From: Phalacrocorax aristotelis
Taxonomy: Eukaryota > Chordata > Aves > Suliformes > Phalacrocoracidae
NCBI RefSeq assembly: GCF_949628215.1
Contig: NC_134276.1
Location: forward strand, 11,063,690 to 11,127,689
Direction: 5' to 3'
DNA length: 64,000 nt
The notes beneath the pieces are model-generated. The model saw only the letters and a program-made list of their open reading frames with translations, ran no database searches and was not told where the DNA came from. Of this stretch, positions 1 through 11,481 are shown in pieces. Made by a program: the position numbers and the translations under genes. Numbering within the stretch: position 1 is the first letter of the stretch; each line of letters starts with the position of its first letter.

Positions 1-1360
1 GCAGCATGCTGATAAAGCACCTTAGCACCTTGCCCGTTGCCTGGAGCCAGGAGGTTGGATAATGCTGGAGTTCTTGTGAGTTTGCATGGAGCAGGCTGGT
101 TTTAAAGTCTTGCTATTGACCTTCTGTGTGCGGACACAGGTCTCTCCAAATGGTGTGTGAGCTTTGGATCACCCCTGATGTGTTGGATGGGGCTTCGCTG
201 GCCTGCCTTGCTGCCCTGCAGCAGGCTGCTGGCCCGCTTCCCTCTGCTTTGCACGGCAGCATCTGTTTGCAAGGTTCTTTACCCAGCATGGTTTGTGCAG
301 GGAATATTTAAAGATGCCCACAAGCCTCCTTTGGTTTGGTTTATTGTATTAGTAAAAAGGATTGTGATACAGATCATTAGGACTATAAGCAAATATTCTG
401 TGTGCTTCTGAAGCCATATCATGAAATCAGGAATAAATAGCGAGGCACATACGCAGCTGACGGGGCTTTGAGAATTGACTCTCACCAATATGTGGTGCGT
501 CTGTTTGGCAGTGGTTTATCTTTGGGTGAATTTACACGGTGAGGTTTAGCTGGATGCGTGCTGGGGTCCTGGCCCTCTGAGCTTGCACAGTGTATGCCTG
601 GGCTCTGCTTTGGAGGAAACCAGTGGATAACGTAGGCAGAGGGAGCCTGAAGGGCCCTGCTGGGAATGAAGCCTGCAGTGATTCCCTGTGGATTAGTAAG
701 GTATAGGGGAAAAGACCTGCGTACTATGTTGAAGTAGGAGGACACGGAGTTTTGTTTCTTTCTCTCTGCTTCCTCAGCTGTTTCCAGCAGCTGCATCCTG
801 GAATGTGCTTCCCAGAGCTGTTTCCCTCTGTTTTGAGTTGTTTAGTGACAGCTAAAATGATTCTTGAACATTTAATAAATATGAGTTAATCCACTGCTGA
901 CTGTTTTTCAGGTGTTGGTTGTAAGCGTGGCAATATTAAGGAGAAAGTGGAAGGGAGGGGTGAGAGGATTTCAACATGAATAAGGAGCGAGTAGAGGGTA
1001 CTTCCATGTCTGGTTGTGGGTTAACGAACATTGAGAAGCAAAGGATGGGAAAAGAAACAGTGGGAGGGTGCTGGTTTCTGATGGTGGTGACTGAGTAAAG
1101 GAACATGGAAGTTTTGGGGTCCTGGACTATGCCAGGTATCTGGCTGGGGAATAGGGAGAGGGAGAAAGATGCAGAAAGAGTTTTAGCTACAGTAACCTTT
1201 ACTTTAACTGTTCTGGTTTTTTTAAGCCTCTTAAATACCTGAGATTTTCAGCATGGCTAAAACAACATAGTTAATGTCTTTGTTTGGTGTTCTTAGATTG
1301 ACAAGCCTAAAACGAGCTTTCAGACTTAGCTTTTCATTAGCTAACTGTACGTGCAAGCAG
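1..1360. other. Single-copy noncoding stretch, nothing recognised
   Basis: I see no coding sequence, known repeat or structured RNA here. Short open frames near the left edge have no recognisable domain and read like random translation. The base composition is ordinary for an avian intron or intergenic region. Confidence 0.6.
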
Positions 1361-1449
1361 AAAATATGTCTGCACATAGATCCTGGGAGACGACGGTGTA
1401 CGAGGATCTGGTGGACACCAAACCAGATTCAACTCTTATCAAAGTGTTG
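1361..1449 (+). other. Candidate internal exon (89 nt), unidentified
   Basis: The stretch is preceded by an AG acceptor (GTGCAAGCAG, ending at 1360) and followed by a GTAACT donor at 1450. One frame is open throughout. It has a balanced, protein-like composition containing the words SWETTVYEDLVDT and KPDSTLIKVL, with acidic, basic and hydrophobic residues mixed as in a folded domain. The acceptor's pyrimidine tract is mediocre and the donor is suboptimal. If real, the exon would enter in phase 1 and leave in phase 0. I do not recognise the protein, and no neighbouring exon could be linked to it. A chance open frame is the main alternative. Confidence 0.25.
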
Positions 1450-4400
1450 GTAACTTTGGGTATGTTTCGTCCCTTATGTTATTTGTTTGTTGTTTTATTT
1501 GTAAAAAATTATGATGATGATGATAAAAGGAATTTTACTACCTATTCCCAGAAACTTTGATTAAGTCATTATTGTGACAGGCAGACAAAAGCTAAAGGAG
1601 CGTGTTTATTGCAGAAATTCGTATCACTTCTCTCACTAACTCTTCTGTGAGATTTCCTTTTTGCTTCATGATTTCTCTGCTGTGCAAGTACTTCTTAGCC
1701 CAAGTGTTTATAAAATTAATTTAGTATTCCGTCACTCCTGCAGGTGTAACAGCTCTATCACAGTCTGCTTGCAGTGTACACCCTGCAAGGGGCTAGTCTG
1801 CCCGGCGGACTGGCCTGACACACATCTGCATCAAGAGGGTCACTGGCATGGGGGGGAATGTGAAGCATCCTGCAACGATCTCGTGTGCGTATAATTTACC
1901 TTTTAAAATTTTGTTGCTTTTCGTCTACTCTCTGCTCTTCCCCCAGTGCTTAGCTGCTGTGAGACATCCCCATTCCCTGTGCCAGTGGGGAAGAGAGCTA
2001 AGCCTTTTACATGAAAAGTAATTGTCTCCCGACTGATGCGCTGCTGGAGTCTTAGGAGCATCATTACTCACTTGAGTAGTCCTGTTGGGTATGTCAGCCC
2101 TGCATCTTGAGGGTTGTTCAGATATGGCCATCAGGACCAAAATTGCTCTCCAGCAACAAGAGGTCAGCCCTCCACTGAGTCAGGAGCTTGTGAACCCAAG
2201 TACACGTGGTGGCTGCTCATGGTCCCGGGCAGCTGGGGGCTTGCACAGCAGCTGTGTGCAGGAGGCAGGCTGGGCAAGGAGCTTGTCATGGCCACAGAGC
2301 ATGCTGTGCTCACAGCCATTCTTGCAGATGCCCTTCAGGGGTTATATGGAGATACACACTGGCTTTAATAGGAATCATTAAGCAGAAGTTATGTAGGTCA
2401 TTATCCTGTGTGGAGTGGGAGTTCTTGTGCAGTGCCTGTGTACGTTGAGGATTGTCGTTGTTATTGTGGTACATCCTTACAGAGTTTAAATAATGTTGCT
2501 CTTATGAGTCTTAAAGTTATTCACAATTGGATTGGCCACCTTCAGGGTGCACTTTATGCGTGGGCTATCTTTATTGTACTGACAGCATAAGTTTATTTGT
2601 TGCTAAAGGTAGCAGAAGTCCTAATTTGCACTGGTTTCTTGGTTAAGTAGTTCTTGGCATTCATTTTCAGTCCACCACAGTGAAGCTGAGATTAGAATCT
2701 GATTCTTTACATTTCAGACAAAAAAAACAGTGACGACTTCTTGTGAGTGTTCGTTTCCCTGCCAGTAGAGGCTGGATGACTTAATCTCTGCCTATATCAG
2801 CACGTTGATCAAGTTTCACAGCAAAGTATCCAGGGGTAACTATAACAAATATTTAAAAATGTAAGCCTGGGTTGTAATTTAAGGCCTTGCTTGGTAATAC
2901 AGTTCTGAGTGCAATGGGAGTGACAGCTCAGGGCTGGATTTTAGGGTAGCTTTATCTGCAGTAATATTCAGCTGTGGGTCTATCAAAACAGCTTCCTAAA
3001 GCCAGAGCTGCCTGTGGCATGGCATTTGAGCAAATATGCCTTAATAAAATCAGTGCGAGGTTTCATATCCAAAAGAAGAGCCAAGTCTTTAGAGTATCTA
3101 CCTCTCAGATACCTGTTAGGAAGTCATAGGGCTGAGATCCTGTTAAAATCACAAAGTTGGATTAATTCCGGACATGTTTCCTGAGGGAGATGGATCCGGT
3201 TGGTTTGCTCTTTCCTTCCTTCTCTTTGGACGATGAAATCAGCATAAGGCTGAAGCTCATCTTCTGGGTGGCGATGGGAGCACAGCCCTTTGCAAAGTAA
3301 TTGCTGAGTTGCTGCTATTTACAGAGTAGGACTTTTAAACCAACCATCATGTAGCGTTGCATGCCGTACATTGCAAATAGAGGTACTTCAGCTGCTTATT
3401 CCAGCAGGTCAACCCCAGGTGCAGCTGAGAGGAATCAGGATGTTGTAGAGATCTAGATGCAGACACGCTGTAAACTGTACTCATCTCTTCTTTCCCATTG
3501 CTAGTCAGAGCCTTAATTTGAAGTAATGTTATTTTATCATGAGCCAAACAAAACCACAGAATTAAGCTAAAAACACAACAGACTGAGTTTTAAAACTATG
3601 TCAATCTGTTAATTTTAAAGAAAAACCTTTTTCTAACTTGCTTTCCTGTAGTGATTGTTTTTTAGCTCTTGGCATCTCTTCCATGGCCATTCATGAGTTG
3701 ACTTTGACAATGGGTCACTGGGACAACAACAGGAATGAGAAGTGTGGGTTTTGCCACCATTTCCAAAACCGATAATTTTTTCCTCCCTGAGTTTGGACCC
3801 TGAGTGGAACAGACTTCATTGCGGGCTGTATTGTGAACATACAAAGGCGTGGCACCTTCTGTAATATCTAGATTTTCAAATCCAGCCAGAGACATTCACT
3901 TAGTAGTTATGGAATGAAGAAATAAGCCTGCAGGCCAACAGTTCTCCCAAGGAAACTGTTTTGCCATCCTTGTCTATGTGTTCTTCCCACTGAAACCAGA
4001 AACTGCAGGGAAAAGTAGAAATGCTGAAACTCTAACTAGCTTGGGACTATTTCCCCAGTTCACTTGGAGAGAGATGTTACTGCCATCACCTTCAGGTCTG
4101 GTATTGTACAACTCTGCAAAATACCTGGGGTCAAGTTTTCAGTGCAGGTGTTGGCCTGGTGGGCTTGTCTCACCCTCAGCAGTAAGTCCCAAAGCTGTAT
4201 CTCTTTGGAGGGGATTAGTAACAAGCTCGCACACTTCATTAAAATGGACAGACTTGTACTACACCTCTATTGTACTGTACTGCAAAGACACGGGATTGTG
4301 ATTTGTGCTACCAATAGCTTTCTCCAATGAGTTCCCAGAATACATTTAGTATATCTTGGTATTTTGTGTCTGGGTGTTTCAGATGATGAACCTTTAGAAG

Positions 4401-4612
4401 GAGGGAGCTTGATAGGAATGACAGATAACAAGTGAAAATGCTGCTAAACAGCCCTAAACTTCTGCTATCTGGTATGGTCTCACTGGGCTTCACAGCCAGC
4501 CCCTTCTGGAGGCTCAGTTGTACTTATGTACTGGAGTCACAGCTTCAGCCCACAAATGCATCATTTGTTTCACTGGTAAATATCCACAGGCTTCATGAGG
4601 AAGGACAGGTCC
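1450..4612. other. Single-copy noncoding stretch
   Basis: No gene or known repeat is visible. Short open frames on both strands lack recognisable motifs. A 25-nt AG...GTGAGT-flanked segment at 2718-2742 is noted but is too short to support. Confidence 0.55.
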
Positions 4613-4614
4613 CT

Positions 4615-4705
4615 TACTCGCTCCCATTTTAGAAATGAAGGAATCAAGGCAGATGGAGATGAATTGACATGCTCCATGTCCACACAAGGGTTGGTGGTTG
4701 AGTGA
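4615..4705 (+). mobile_element. MIR-like ancient SINE fragment
   Basis: The segment carries the order of motifs typical of the MIR core and its 3' half: a CCCATTTTAGAAATGA block (like the CCCATTTTACAGATGA core), then GGAATCAAGGCAGA (like the GGAAACTGAGGCAGA part), and then a CCACACAAGG block (like the GGTCACACAG part). Divergence is high, as expected for an ancient amniote element. Only about 90 bp is alignable by eye and the ends are uncertain. A CR1 fragment begins within about ten bases downstream. Confidence 0.5.
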
Positions 4706-4711
4706 GTTACA

Positions 4712-5023
4712 GGACCAATACTTAAAGGAGACTTATAAGAAAGATGGGGACAGACTTTTTAGTAGAGACTGTTACGATAGGACAAGAGGTAATAGTTTTA
4801 AACTGAAAAAGGGTAGATTTAGACTAGATAAACGGAAGATTTTTTTTTTTTTATAGTGAGGATGGTGAAACACTGGAACAGGTTGCCTGGAAAGGTGGTA
4901 GATGCCCCATCCCTGGAAACATTCAAGGTCTGGTTGGATGGGGCTCTGAGCAATCTGATCTAACTGAAGATGTCCCTGCTCACTGCAGCGGGTTGGACTA
5001 GATGGCCTCTGTGATTTTATGAT
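4712..5023 (+). mobile_element. CR1 LINE, 3'-end fragment
   Basis: This is a 5'-truncated copy covering the last part of the CR1 reverse-transcriptase frame and the 3' UTR. It contains the characteristic blocks CACTGGAACAGGTTGCC, GATGCCCCATCCCTGGAA, GGTTGGATGGGGCTCTGAGC and GATGTCCCTGC, then GGGTTGGACTAGATGGCC, and ends at a degenerate GTGATTTTATGAT tail. A poly-T run (4839-4853) interrupts the element. Substitutions relative to other CR1 copies are numerous, so it is old and not functional. It was probably inserted as a 5'-truncated product of target-primed reverse transcription. Confidence 0.92.
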
Positions 5024-5897
5024 CTGTCCTCAAATTTTTGAAGAGCTGCAGACCATTCTCAGTAGTTCTGCCCAAGAGGAAGAAGACACTACAAGGTAGT
5101 TGTGTGTTTTCCCTTCGGTGCGAGCTTTTTACTTAATACACAGAGCTGGTAGACCCAGGAGGAGACCAATTCTGGGATGAGTTTGGTGGTACTGCAGGCC
5201 CCTGAGCTCCTTTTGTGTTGGGTATAACCCTCGCTCCCTTTTGCCACAGGCTGGCTGATAAACCACTTTTTTCCATTTAAACCAATATCTAATGTATTCG
5301 CTGGTTTTGTCTAGGATTAGAAAAGCACAGAGATGGGTGTAAGACATTTTGGCTCCATATTCTGCTGCTGCCACCGTTTTTTTCTGTTAATCCAGCTTGA
5401 CTGGAACTGAGGATCACCTGCATTTTCTCTGAAAATCAAAGCTTTGTGATTTCAGCCATTGAGACTCTCTTTCCTCCTATTATTTTACTTTATCTTGCAC
5501 TGTCTTGGACTGTCCTTGTACAGAGTATGTGTGTATGTGTATAGCAAGGAGTGCATAAGGGAAGACACCAAAAAAGAAGAAATCCTAGTTTTTTGCCTTC
5601 CTGCTCCTGAGTCCCCCCGGCAGTGCAAGCTACATCCTTGTCTGTGCATTGTGCAAGCTTGGCCCAGCTCTGTCGTAGTAGTGAAGTAAGGATCATGTTG
5701 GTTAGGATGCTGTGCATGTTGATTTAACTCAAGATTTCCTTCCTGCTCTTCCCTTTCCTCTAAGAGACACGTGATAACAGCATAAAAGTAATTAAGTGGT
5801 ATTTCTCTAGAGAAAAGAGATCCAGATTTTAACGTAGTCGGAAGTCACCCATGAGCTTCCATAGAGGTGCATTTGATCTTAGTCCAGGCTCTGAACT

Positions 5898-5955
5898 GGT
5901 GCCCCTCCAAGAAGAACACAGGTGGAGGTGCCCCTCCATGAAGAAGACAGGCTCC
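5898..5955. repeat. Two-copy 29-bp tandem duplication
   Basis: Two adjacent units start with GGTGCCCCTCCA at 5898 and 5927. Both continue with a GAAGAA-ACAGG block, with few differences between copies. It is a local duplication of unknown significance. Confidence 0.8.
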
Positions 5956-6302
5956 TTATCAGCAGCAGAGCTAGAGAGAAATGAATTCCACATATGAAGG
6001 GTCACCCCAGCCTAGCAGCAGAGGCTCCCTGTATGGTTAATGTGAACCGCCTCCAGGTGGGATTCTTTCCTTCTTTCGTTCCCAGGTATCTGGCAAGGCA
6101 CTTGGGATGGGTGATCCCTGCTGCTGTTGCTGATTAGAGTGGGAGTGGGGCTGACTAACTTAGATTAGATAAATAACTTTTAGCCGGCTGAAATCAGATG
6201 AGAAAAATTCCCCACTTATCATCATGGGTGGGTTCGGTGACCTGCAGTTGTGCCACCGCACTAGTGTCTGTTAGAAAAGAAAGGGCTTTATAGGTGTGTA
6301 AC

Positions 6303-6325
6303 AAAAAAAAAAAAAAAAAAAAAAA
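6303..6325 (+). repeat. Poly-A homopolymer (A23)
   Basis: This is an uninterrupted run of 23 adenines. No retrogene body is recognisable upstream of it, so I treat it as a simple repeat and not as the tail of an insertion. Confidence 0.9.
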
Positions 6326-8139
6326 GAGCAATAGTGTCACTACTAGGTTTCATTTAATTTGAAGACCCAGGATGGTTAACAGCTGCTAATGTGCTTTGGA
6401 GATGTCTGCTATTGAGAGCATGTGGGCATTGTGTTTTGTGAAAGTAGTTTTTGGACAAAAGTTCTTGACAAAGGTAAGCACACTTAACTTACAGAGAGTC
6501 TGTAGTTGGGAAGCAGCAATTAGAAAGGAAAAAACACAGCAGAAATTAAAAGAGAAATAATTTTATAATATTAATGTCTGTCTTTGTGGTAGTAAGTGGG
6601 TCAGTGAGCTGGGGAAGACCCTAGACAGACTTACAGTTCTCACACAGGGAGGTTGGAAGAAAGATGCTGAAGCAGAGGCAGTGATTTATTCAGGGCTTGG
6701 TGGTGTAAAGCAGAGAGTACTGGATAGGTAGTCAAAATTACAGGAAGCATCTTATATTCTGATTTTGGAAATAAAGCTCATCTCAGGCCTTCATTCCCAT
6801 GCAGAGATAGCCAAAACCATTGTCTTTGGGTTTTATGGATGAAGGGGTTAAAACAGGTTAATTGAGGCTGTGCAAGATTATTCTTTTGCACATGTGATTG
6901 ACGTTGGTGCGAGGCACTGTCTCTGTGTGTCCCATGCAAGGCAAACTGTGCCGCTGCGTGGGTGGTAGAGGGACTGTGGTGCCCCCCCTGCAGAGGGCTG
7001 TGGTCACGGGGTGTGCACAGGAATCGAGGTGCCCTGATTTGGGACCCGCAGAAAGCTGTTTGCGTGATGAGCAAGTGACGACACCGGTTCCCTCTCCGTG
7101 ATGAACACAAGGGTAAGAGTCCAATTATTTTGCACATAATGAGGAGGTCACTGAAAGAGGGATTGGGGTTTGGCAGGGCAAAATGGGAGCGTTCTTGTGC
7201 TTCCATTTTGCACTGGGGAAACCTCATTATTTAGTTATGTGACTATGAATGAAGTTCTGGCTCTTGAGGTTTTAAGTGCTTGAAAAGGAGTCAGTGATCA
7301 TCATGGTATAGCTGGGGATCACATAGGGCAGTGTAGGAAAGGGGTTGCTGGGGGGCAGGGTGGCTGTATAGCTTAGCTTTTTTTGAAACATCGTAGGGCT
7401 AATGGAAGAGCAGAATAATGCATGGGTCAGAATATGGACATGTCAGTATAAAAAAATAATTAAATCTATTAGCGTTAACGATCCTTTTTTTTTAAGGAAG
7501 GAAAATTTCAAACCTGTCTTTATGCAGAGCAATGCTTATTAAATGAGGGATTAAAATAGTGATATTTCAATCTAGGAAACTTGAAACAACTGGAAGAACT
7601 GACCTGTTACTGCTCAGAGAAGGGATGCTGGTGAAAAGACAGCGATGGTTGGGATATGCATTGGTATTGGTCAGCCAGGAGTGCTCTGGGGCTGACTGGC
7701 GGTTACAGAGCTGCAGGAGACTTGTGAGCACGCTGGGGAGCCCGGTCTGAAATCCTGAGTGATCCATTGTTCTGAAACAGCTTTGGAACCTCTAAATTTT
7801 TACGTATTTTTGTTTGGTCACTTTGGTTTTGACAGAAAAGGATTTTCACCCAAATCTAATTGTTTAGGAGCATTTTAAAACTTAAGAATGGGAAATGGAC
7901 TTCCTCCATTTCCCAACTCTTCCAGTATTTTTTTTTCCATTCTTCAGGGGACAAGGTGGAAAAGAAATAACAAGATGGTTGTTGTACATTCAACAGTTTA
8001 AAAAACTGTTGTTCTCCGAATAGTTTAAAAACCTCTCATAAACTTGCATGGGACACTTTAATCAAAAATAAGTTAGTACATGCACAGAACTCAGGGTGTG
8101 GGGGACAAACTGGCAATGCTAATTCTATCACACACAATG

Positions 8140-9947
8140 GGGGAGTCATTGTCAGTTGTCAAAGATAACAAGAAGGGCTTCTTTAAATCCATCAGCAGTA
8201 AAAAGAAGACTGGGGGTACAGTGGGCCCCCTGCTGAACAAGGAAGGGGCCCTGGCGACGCAAGATGCAGAGAAGGCAGAGTTACTGAATGCCTTCTTTGC
8301 CTTGGCCTTTACTGCTAAGGCTGTCCCTCAAGCATCTCAGCCCCCAGAGGAGAGAGGACAAATCTGGAGGAAGGAAGACTTACCATCAGTTAAGAAGGGT
8401 TGGGTCAGAGATCACCTAAGCAAACTGGATCCTCGCAAATCCATGGGCCTCGATGGGATGCACCCATGAGTGCTGAGGGAGCTGGCGGATGTTCTTGCTA
8501 AGCCACTCTCCATCATCTTTGAAAGATCGTGGAGGACAGGAGAAGTGCCTGAGGACTGGAGGACAGCACTGGACTAACTGGACAGACTGGAGGTCACTTC
8601 AATCTTCAAAAAGGGCAAGAAGGAGGACCTGGGGAACTACATGCCAGTCAGCCTTTCCTCCATCCCTGGAAAGGTGATGGAGCAGTTCATCCTGGAGGTC
8701 ATCTCCAGGCATGTAGAGGACAAGAAGGTTACCAGAAACAGGCAACATGGATTCAGCAAGGGAAGATCGTGTCTGACCAACTTGATAGCCTTTTATAATG
8801 GCGTGACTGGCTGGATCGATGAAGGGAGAGCAGGGGATGTTGTCTGTCTTGACCTCAGTAAGGCATTCGACACTCTCTCCCATAGCATCCTCACAGGCAA
8901 GCTAAGGAAGTGTGGGCTGGATGAGTGGACAGTGAGGTGGACGGAGAACTGGCTGAACGGCAGAACTCAAATGGTTGTGATCAATGGAGCAGAGTCTGGC
9001 TGGAGGCCTGTCACTAGTGGTGTTCCCCAGGGGTCTGTGCTGGGTCCAGTCCTGTTTAATATATTCATCAATGACCTGGATGATGGGACAGAGTGTAACC
9101 TCAGCAAGTTCGCTGACGACACCAAGCTGGGAGGAGCGGCTGTTACACCACAAGGCTGTGCTGCCGTCCAGCGAGACCTGGACAGGCTGGAGAGCTTGGC
9201 CGAGGGGAACCTCATGAAAGTCAACAAGAGCAAGTGCAAGGTTGTGCCGCTGGGGAGGAACAACCCCCCGCACCAGTACAGGCTGGGAGCTGAACTGCTG
9301 GAAAGCGGCTCTGTTGAGAAGGACGTGGGAGTGCTGGTGGACAGCAGGCTGACCCTGAGCCAGCACTGTGCCCTTGTGGCCAAGAAGGCCAACAGTGTCC
9401 TGGGGTGCATTAAAAGGAGTGTGGCCAGCAGGTCGAGAGAGGTTATCCTCCCCCTCTACTCTGCCCTAGTGAGGCCACATCTGGAGTGCTGTGTCCAGTT
9501 CTGGGCTCCCCAGTTTAAGAAGGATGTGGAACTGCTTGAGCAAGTCCAGCAGAGAGCTACCAAGATGATGAGGGGGCTGGAGCATCTCCCTTATGAGGAA
9601 AGGCTGAGTGACCTGGGTCTGTTTAGCCTGGAGAATAGAAGACTGAGGGGGGATTTAATCAATACCTATAAATATCTAAAGGGTGGGTGTCAGGATGATG
9701 AGACTAGGCTATTTTCAATAGTGCCCCATGACAGGACAAGGGACAACGGGCACAAGTCGGAACACAGGAAGTTCCACCTCAATATGAGAAAAAGCTCCTT
9801 TCCTGTGTGGGTGCCAGAGCAGGGGCACAGGCTGCCCAGGGAGGCTGTGGGGTCCCTTCCCTGGAGACATTCACACCCCGCCTGGACGCGTTCCTGTGCC
9901 CCCTGCTCTGGGTGTGCCTGCTCAAGCAGGGGGGTTGGACAAGATGA
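8140..9947 (+). pseudogene. CR1 ORF2 reverse-transcriptase remnant
   Basis: One reading frame runs from about 8140 to about 9850 with two in-frame stops: TGA at 8467-8469, likely decay of a CpG arginine codon, and TAA at 8575-8577. The TAA lies inside a roughly 20-nt insertion rich in ACTGGA words. The longest open part begins at the ATG at 8641. Polymerase hallmarks are intact: a [12 protein letters not shown] block with the first catalytic aspartate at 8851-8853, a [20 protein letters not shown] block, and the FADD box (a variant of YADD) at 9109-9120. A one-base frameshift near 9850-9860 moves the natural C-terminus into another frame, where a stop occurs at 9945-9947. The large antisense frames at 8902-9410 are shadows of this sequence. 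The normal product would be a cytoplasmic and nuclear reverse transcriptase acting on CR1 RNA; this copy is dead. Confidence 0.95.
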
Positions 9948-9975
9948 CCTCCGGAGGTCCCTTCCAACCCCTGCC

Positions 9976-9992
9976 ATTCTGTGATTCTGTGA
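9976..9992 (+). repeat. CR1 3' terminal tail repeat
   Basis: Two copies of ATTCTGTG followed by A form the 8-bp tandem tail typical of avian CR1. In CR1 this tail, not poly-A, marks the 3' end at which reverse transcription is primed. Confidence 0.95.
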
Positions 9993-11440
9993 ATTAACAA
10001 GCATCCTCATCTAATTTTTCTCTTTTCATATCTGTATAAATTTGCTTAACGCATAGAAAGACAGCAAGCTGTGTACCTGTTTAGTTTTCACATTAATGAA
10101 GCTCTAGGTTGAAAGGAGATGAAGTTATAAAAATGAACTGCTGCATGGCATTGATTTCTCTAGGCGCTAACAAGGCAGAATTTGAGTGGAGATGACAACA
10201 AAGTAATGTCTCTGTGGGCTCAAATGCCAAATTACAGAAAATGTAAATAAATTAACTGAGTCATCCTGTTACTTTGCAGTCTAAGGAAGTTACACAAGTA
10301 ATTTCTAGAGTCTTCTAGAGGTATGTAAAACTAGTGATGCAGTACTAAAGGGGTATGGCATAATAAAATAATTTCCTAGTGAATTTCAGGATTATATTTT
10401 GGAGCAGGTTGCTTTAGAGAAGAAATCCTACTTCATTTAATACACAGTTGAGTCGTGTAATCAGTTGCAGGAGTAGAGTCAACCCACCAAATGACTGGGA
10501 CTAAAAGGCAAGTTCAGTTGTCTTCAAGTTATTGAATGAATCCATAGCAATGTTGGGATAAATTAATTCAATTGATAAATTAGTGATTGGAGGCATGGAT
10601 GTGGCTCCATTGCCTCTGGAGGGGTGTGGGTGTCTGTCCCTGCCATAGGGTCTTGTGCCTACCGCCAGTCCTATGCAGGATTTTGGAAAAACCTCAGTGC
10701 ACAACTGTCTCACAAAATAAACTTGAGATTTTGGAGTGTCATATTTGTGTGTCTTGGTGGCTTTGTTAGTTGTTGCAATGAATTTACAATAAAAAGGACG
10801 TGCCTTTTCCTTTTTCTTTCTCCCCATGTTCTTCATTGGTGCTTTGTGTTCAACCTGGGGTAGTAGCATCCAGCTGGAAACATCCCTCATGTCACATGGC
10901 ATTACCTTCTTTAGGCTAGGTATGCCTGCATCAGGTTGTTTCTTTTTTTTTTTCCTGTTGTAAGCATGGAAGTATGCTTGTGCAAACACATTGGCTTTAA
11001 GTAGTAGTGTGAAATACAAGTGAAAAACTGGCCTAATAAAATCTCTAGTATGAGATGAAGCTTTCTGAGAGAAATTTTACTGTAAAATCTGAGCCTAAAA
11101 TTGAAAGGGGAAAGTACTTGGCACGTTCATGAAAATGGAGCAAGCAAAACTGCAGTCTGTGATATCATTAGTTTTACAGCACAGCACCAGAACAATATGT
11201 CACTTCAGGAGAAGTCATAATCAGCGCAATGGATAAAGAATAATTATATTATATGCTTTGGTGTAGATATTATTTTGGAGTAGTATGGGTATTTCTAATG
11301 CAAGTCCAGGTTGAAGTTAGGTTGAAGCCTGTCTTTCTGTGATTGTTGCCTTGTTTTGACTTTCTTAGCTTTAGCAAGTCAGTGGTTGAAAAGAACTCCA
11401 AAATATATTTCGGTTGTTTTTTCTGTCTTGAAAAGGATTT

Positions 11441-11481
11441 ATGACTGAAAAAGATCATAAGTTGTGATCTTTTTCAGTCAT
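11441..11481. repeat. Perfect 17-bp inverted repeat (hairpin)
   Basis: ATGACTGAAAAAGATCA at 11441-11457 is followed, after a 7-nt loop, by its exact reverse complement at 11465-11481. No flanking pairs extend the stem outward. It could be a small templated inversion or a cruciform- or hairpin-forming site. A microRNA precursor usually has a longer and less perfect stem, so that reading is weak. Confidence 0.9.

Larger units (their letters stand above)
5024..8130. other. Single-copy noncoding stretch
   Basis: There is no recognisable gene. The stretch includes a two-copy 29-bp tandem duplication at 5898-5955 and an A23 homopolymer at 6303-6325, both listed separately. A minus-strand open frame of 149 codons at 6778-7227 shows no domain, codon bias or homology that I can recognise and is treated as random. 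Confidence 0.55.
8135..9992 (+). mobile_element. CR1 LINE, long 5'-truncated copy
   Basis: The element retains the reverse-transcriptase part of CR1 ORF2, the short 3' UTR and the tandem 3' tail. The endonuclease domain and everything 5' of it are missing. Similarity to CR1 starts somewhere between 8080 and 8150, where the translated frame begins to read KDNKKGFFKSISSK; the exact left edge is not visible. The right edge is sharp at the ATTCTGTG repeats. The copy has only a few frame lesions, so it is younger than the fragments at 4.7 and 47.8 kb. CR1 retrotransposes by target-primed reverse transcription and usually leaves 5'-truncated copies without long target duplications, as seen here. 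It cannot move autonomously because it lacks the endonuclease and its frame is broken. Confidence 0.97.

Noticed and set aside
2718-2742. 25-nt microexon-like segment between TTTCAG and GTGAGT
   Set aside because: It is too short to judge without transcripts, and such pairs are expected by chance.
6280-6325. Poly-A run as the tail of a processed retrogene
   Set aside because: The upstream sequence has no recognisable gene body and no flanking direct repeats were found.
6778-7227. 149-codon minus-strand frame
   Set aside because: Composition is random-like, there is no motif, and overlapping frames exist on the other strand.
8902-9410. Two overlapping minus-strand frames of about 150 codons
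   Set aside because: They are antisense shadows of the CR1 reverse-transcriptase frame.
10501-11019. 172-codon minus-strand open frame
   Set aside because: It contains lysine runs from poly-T tracts and no recognisable domain. A frame of this length can arise by chance on two strands of 64 kb.
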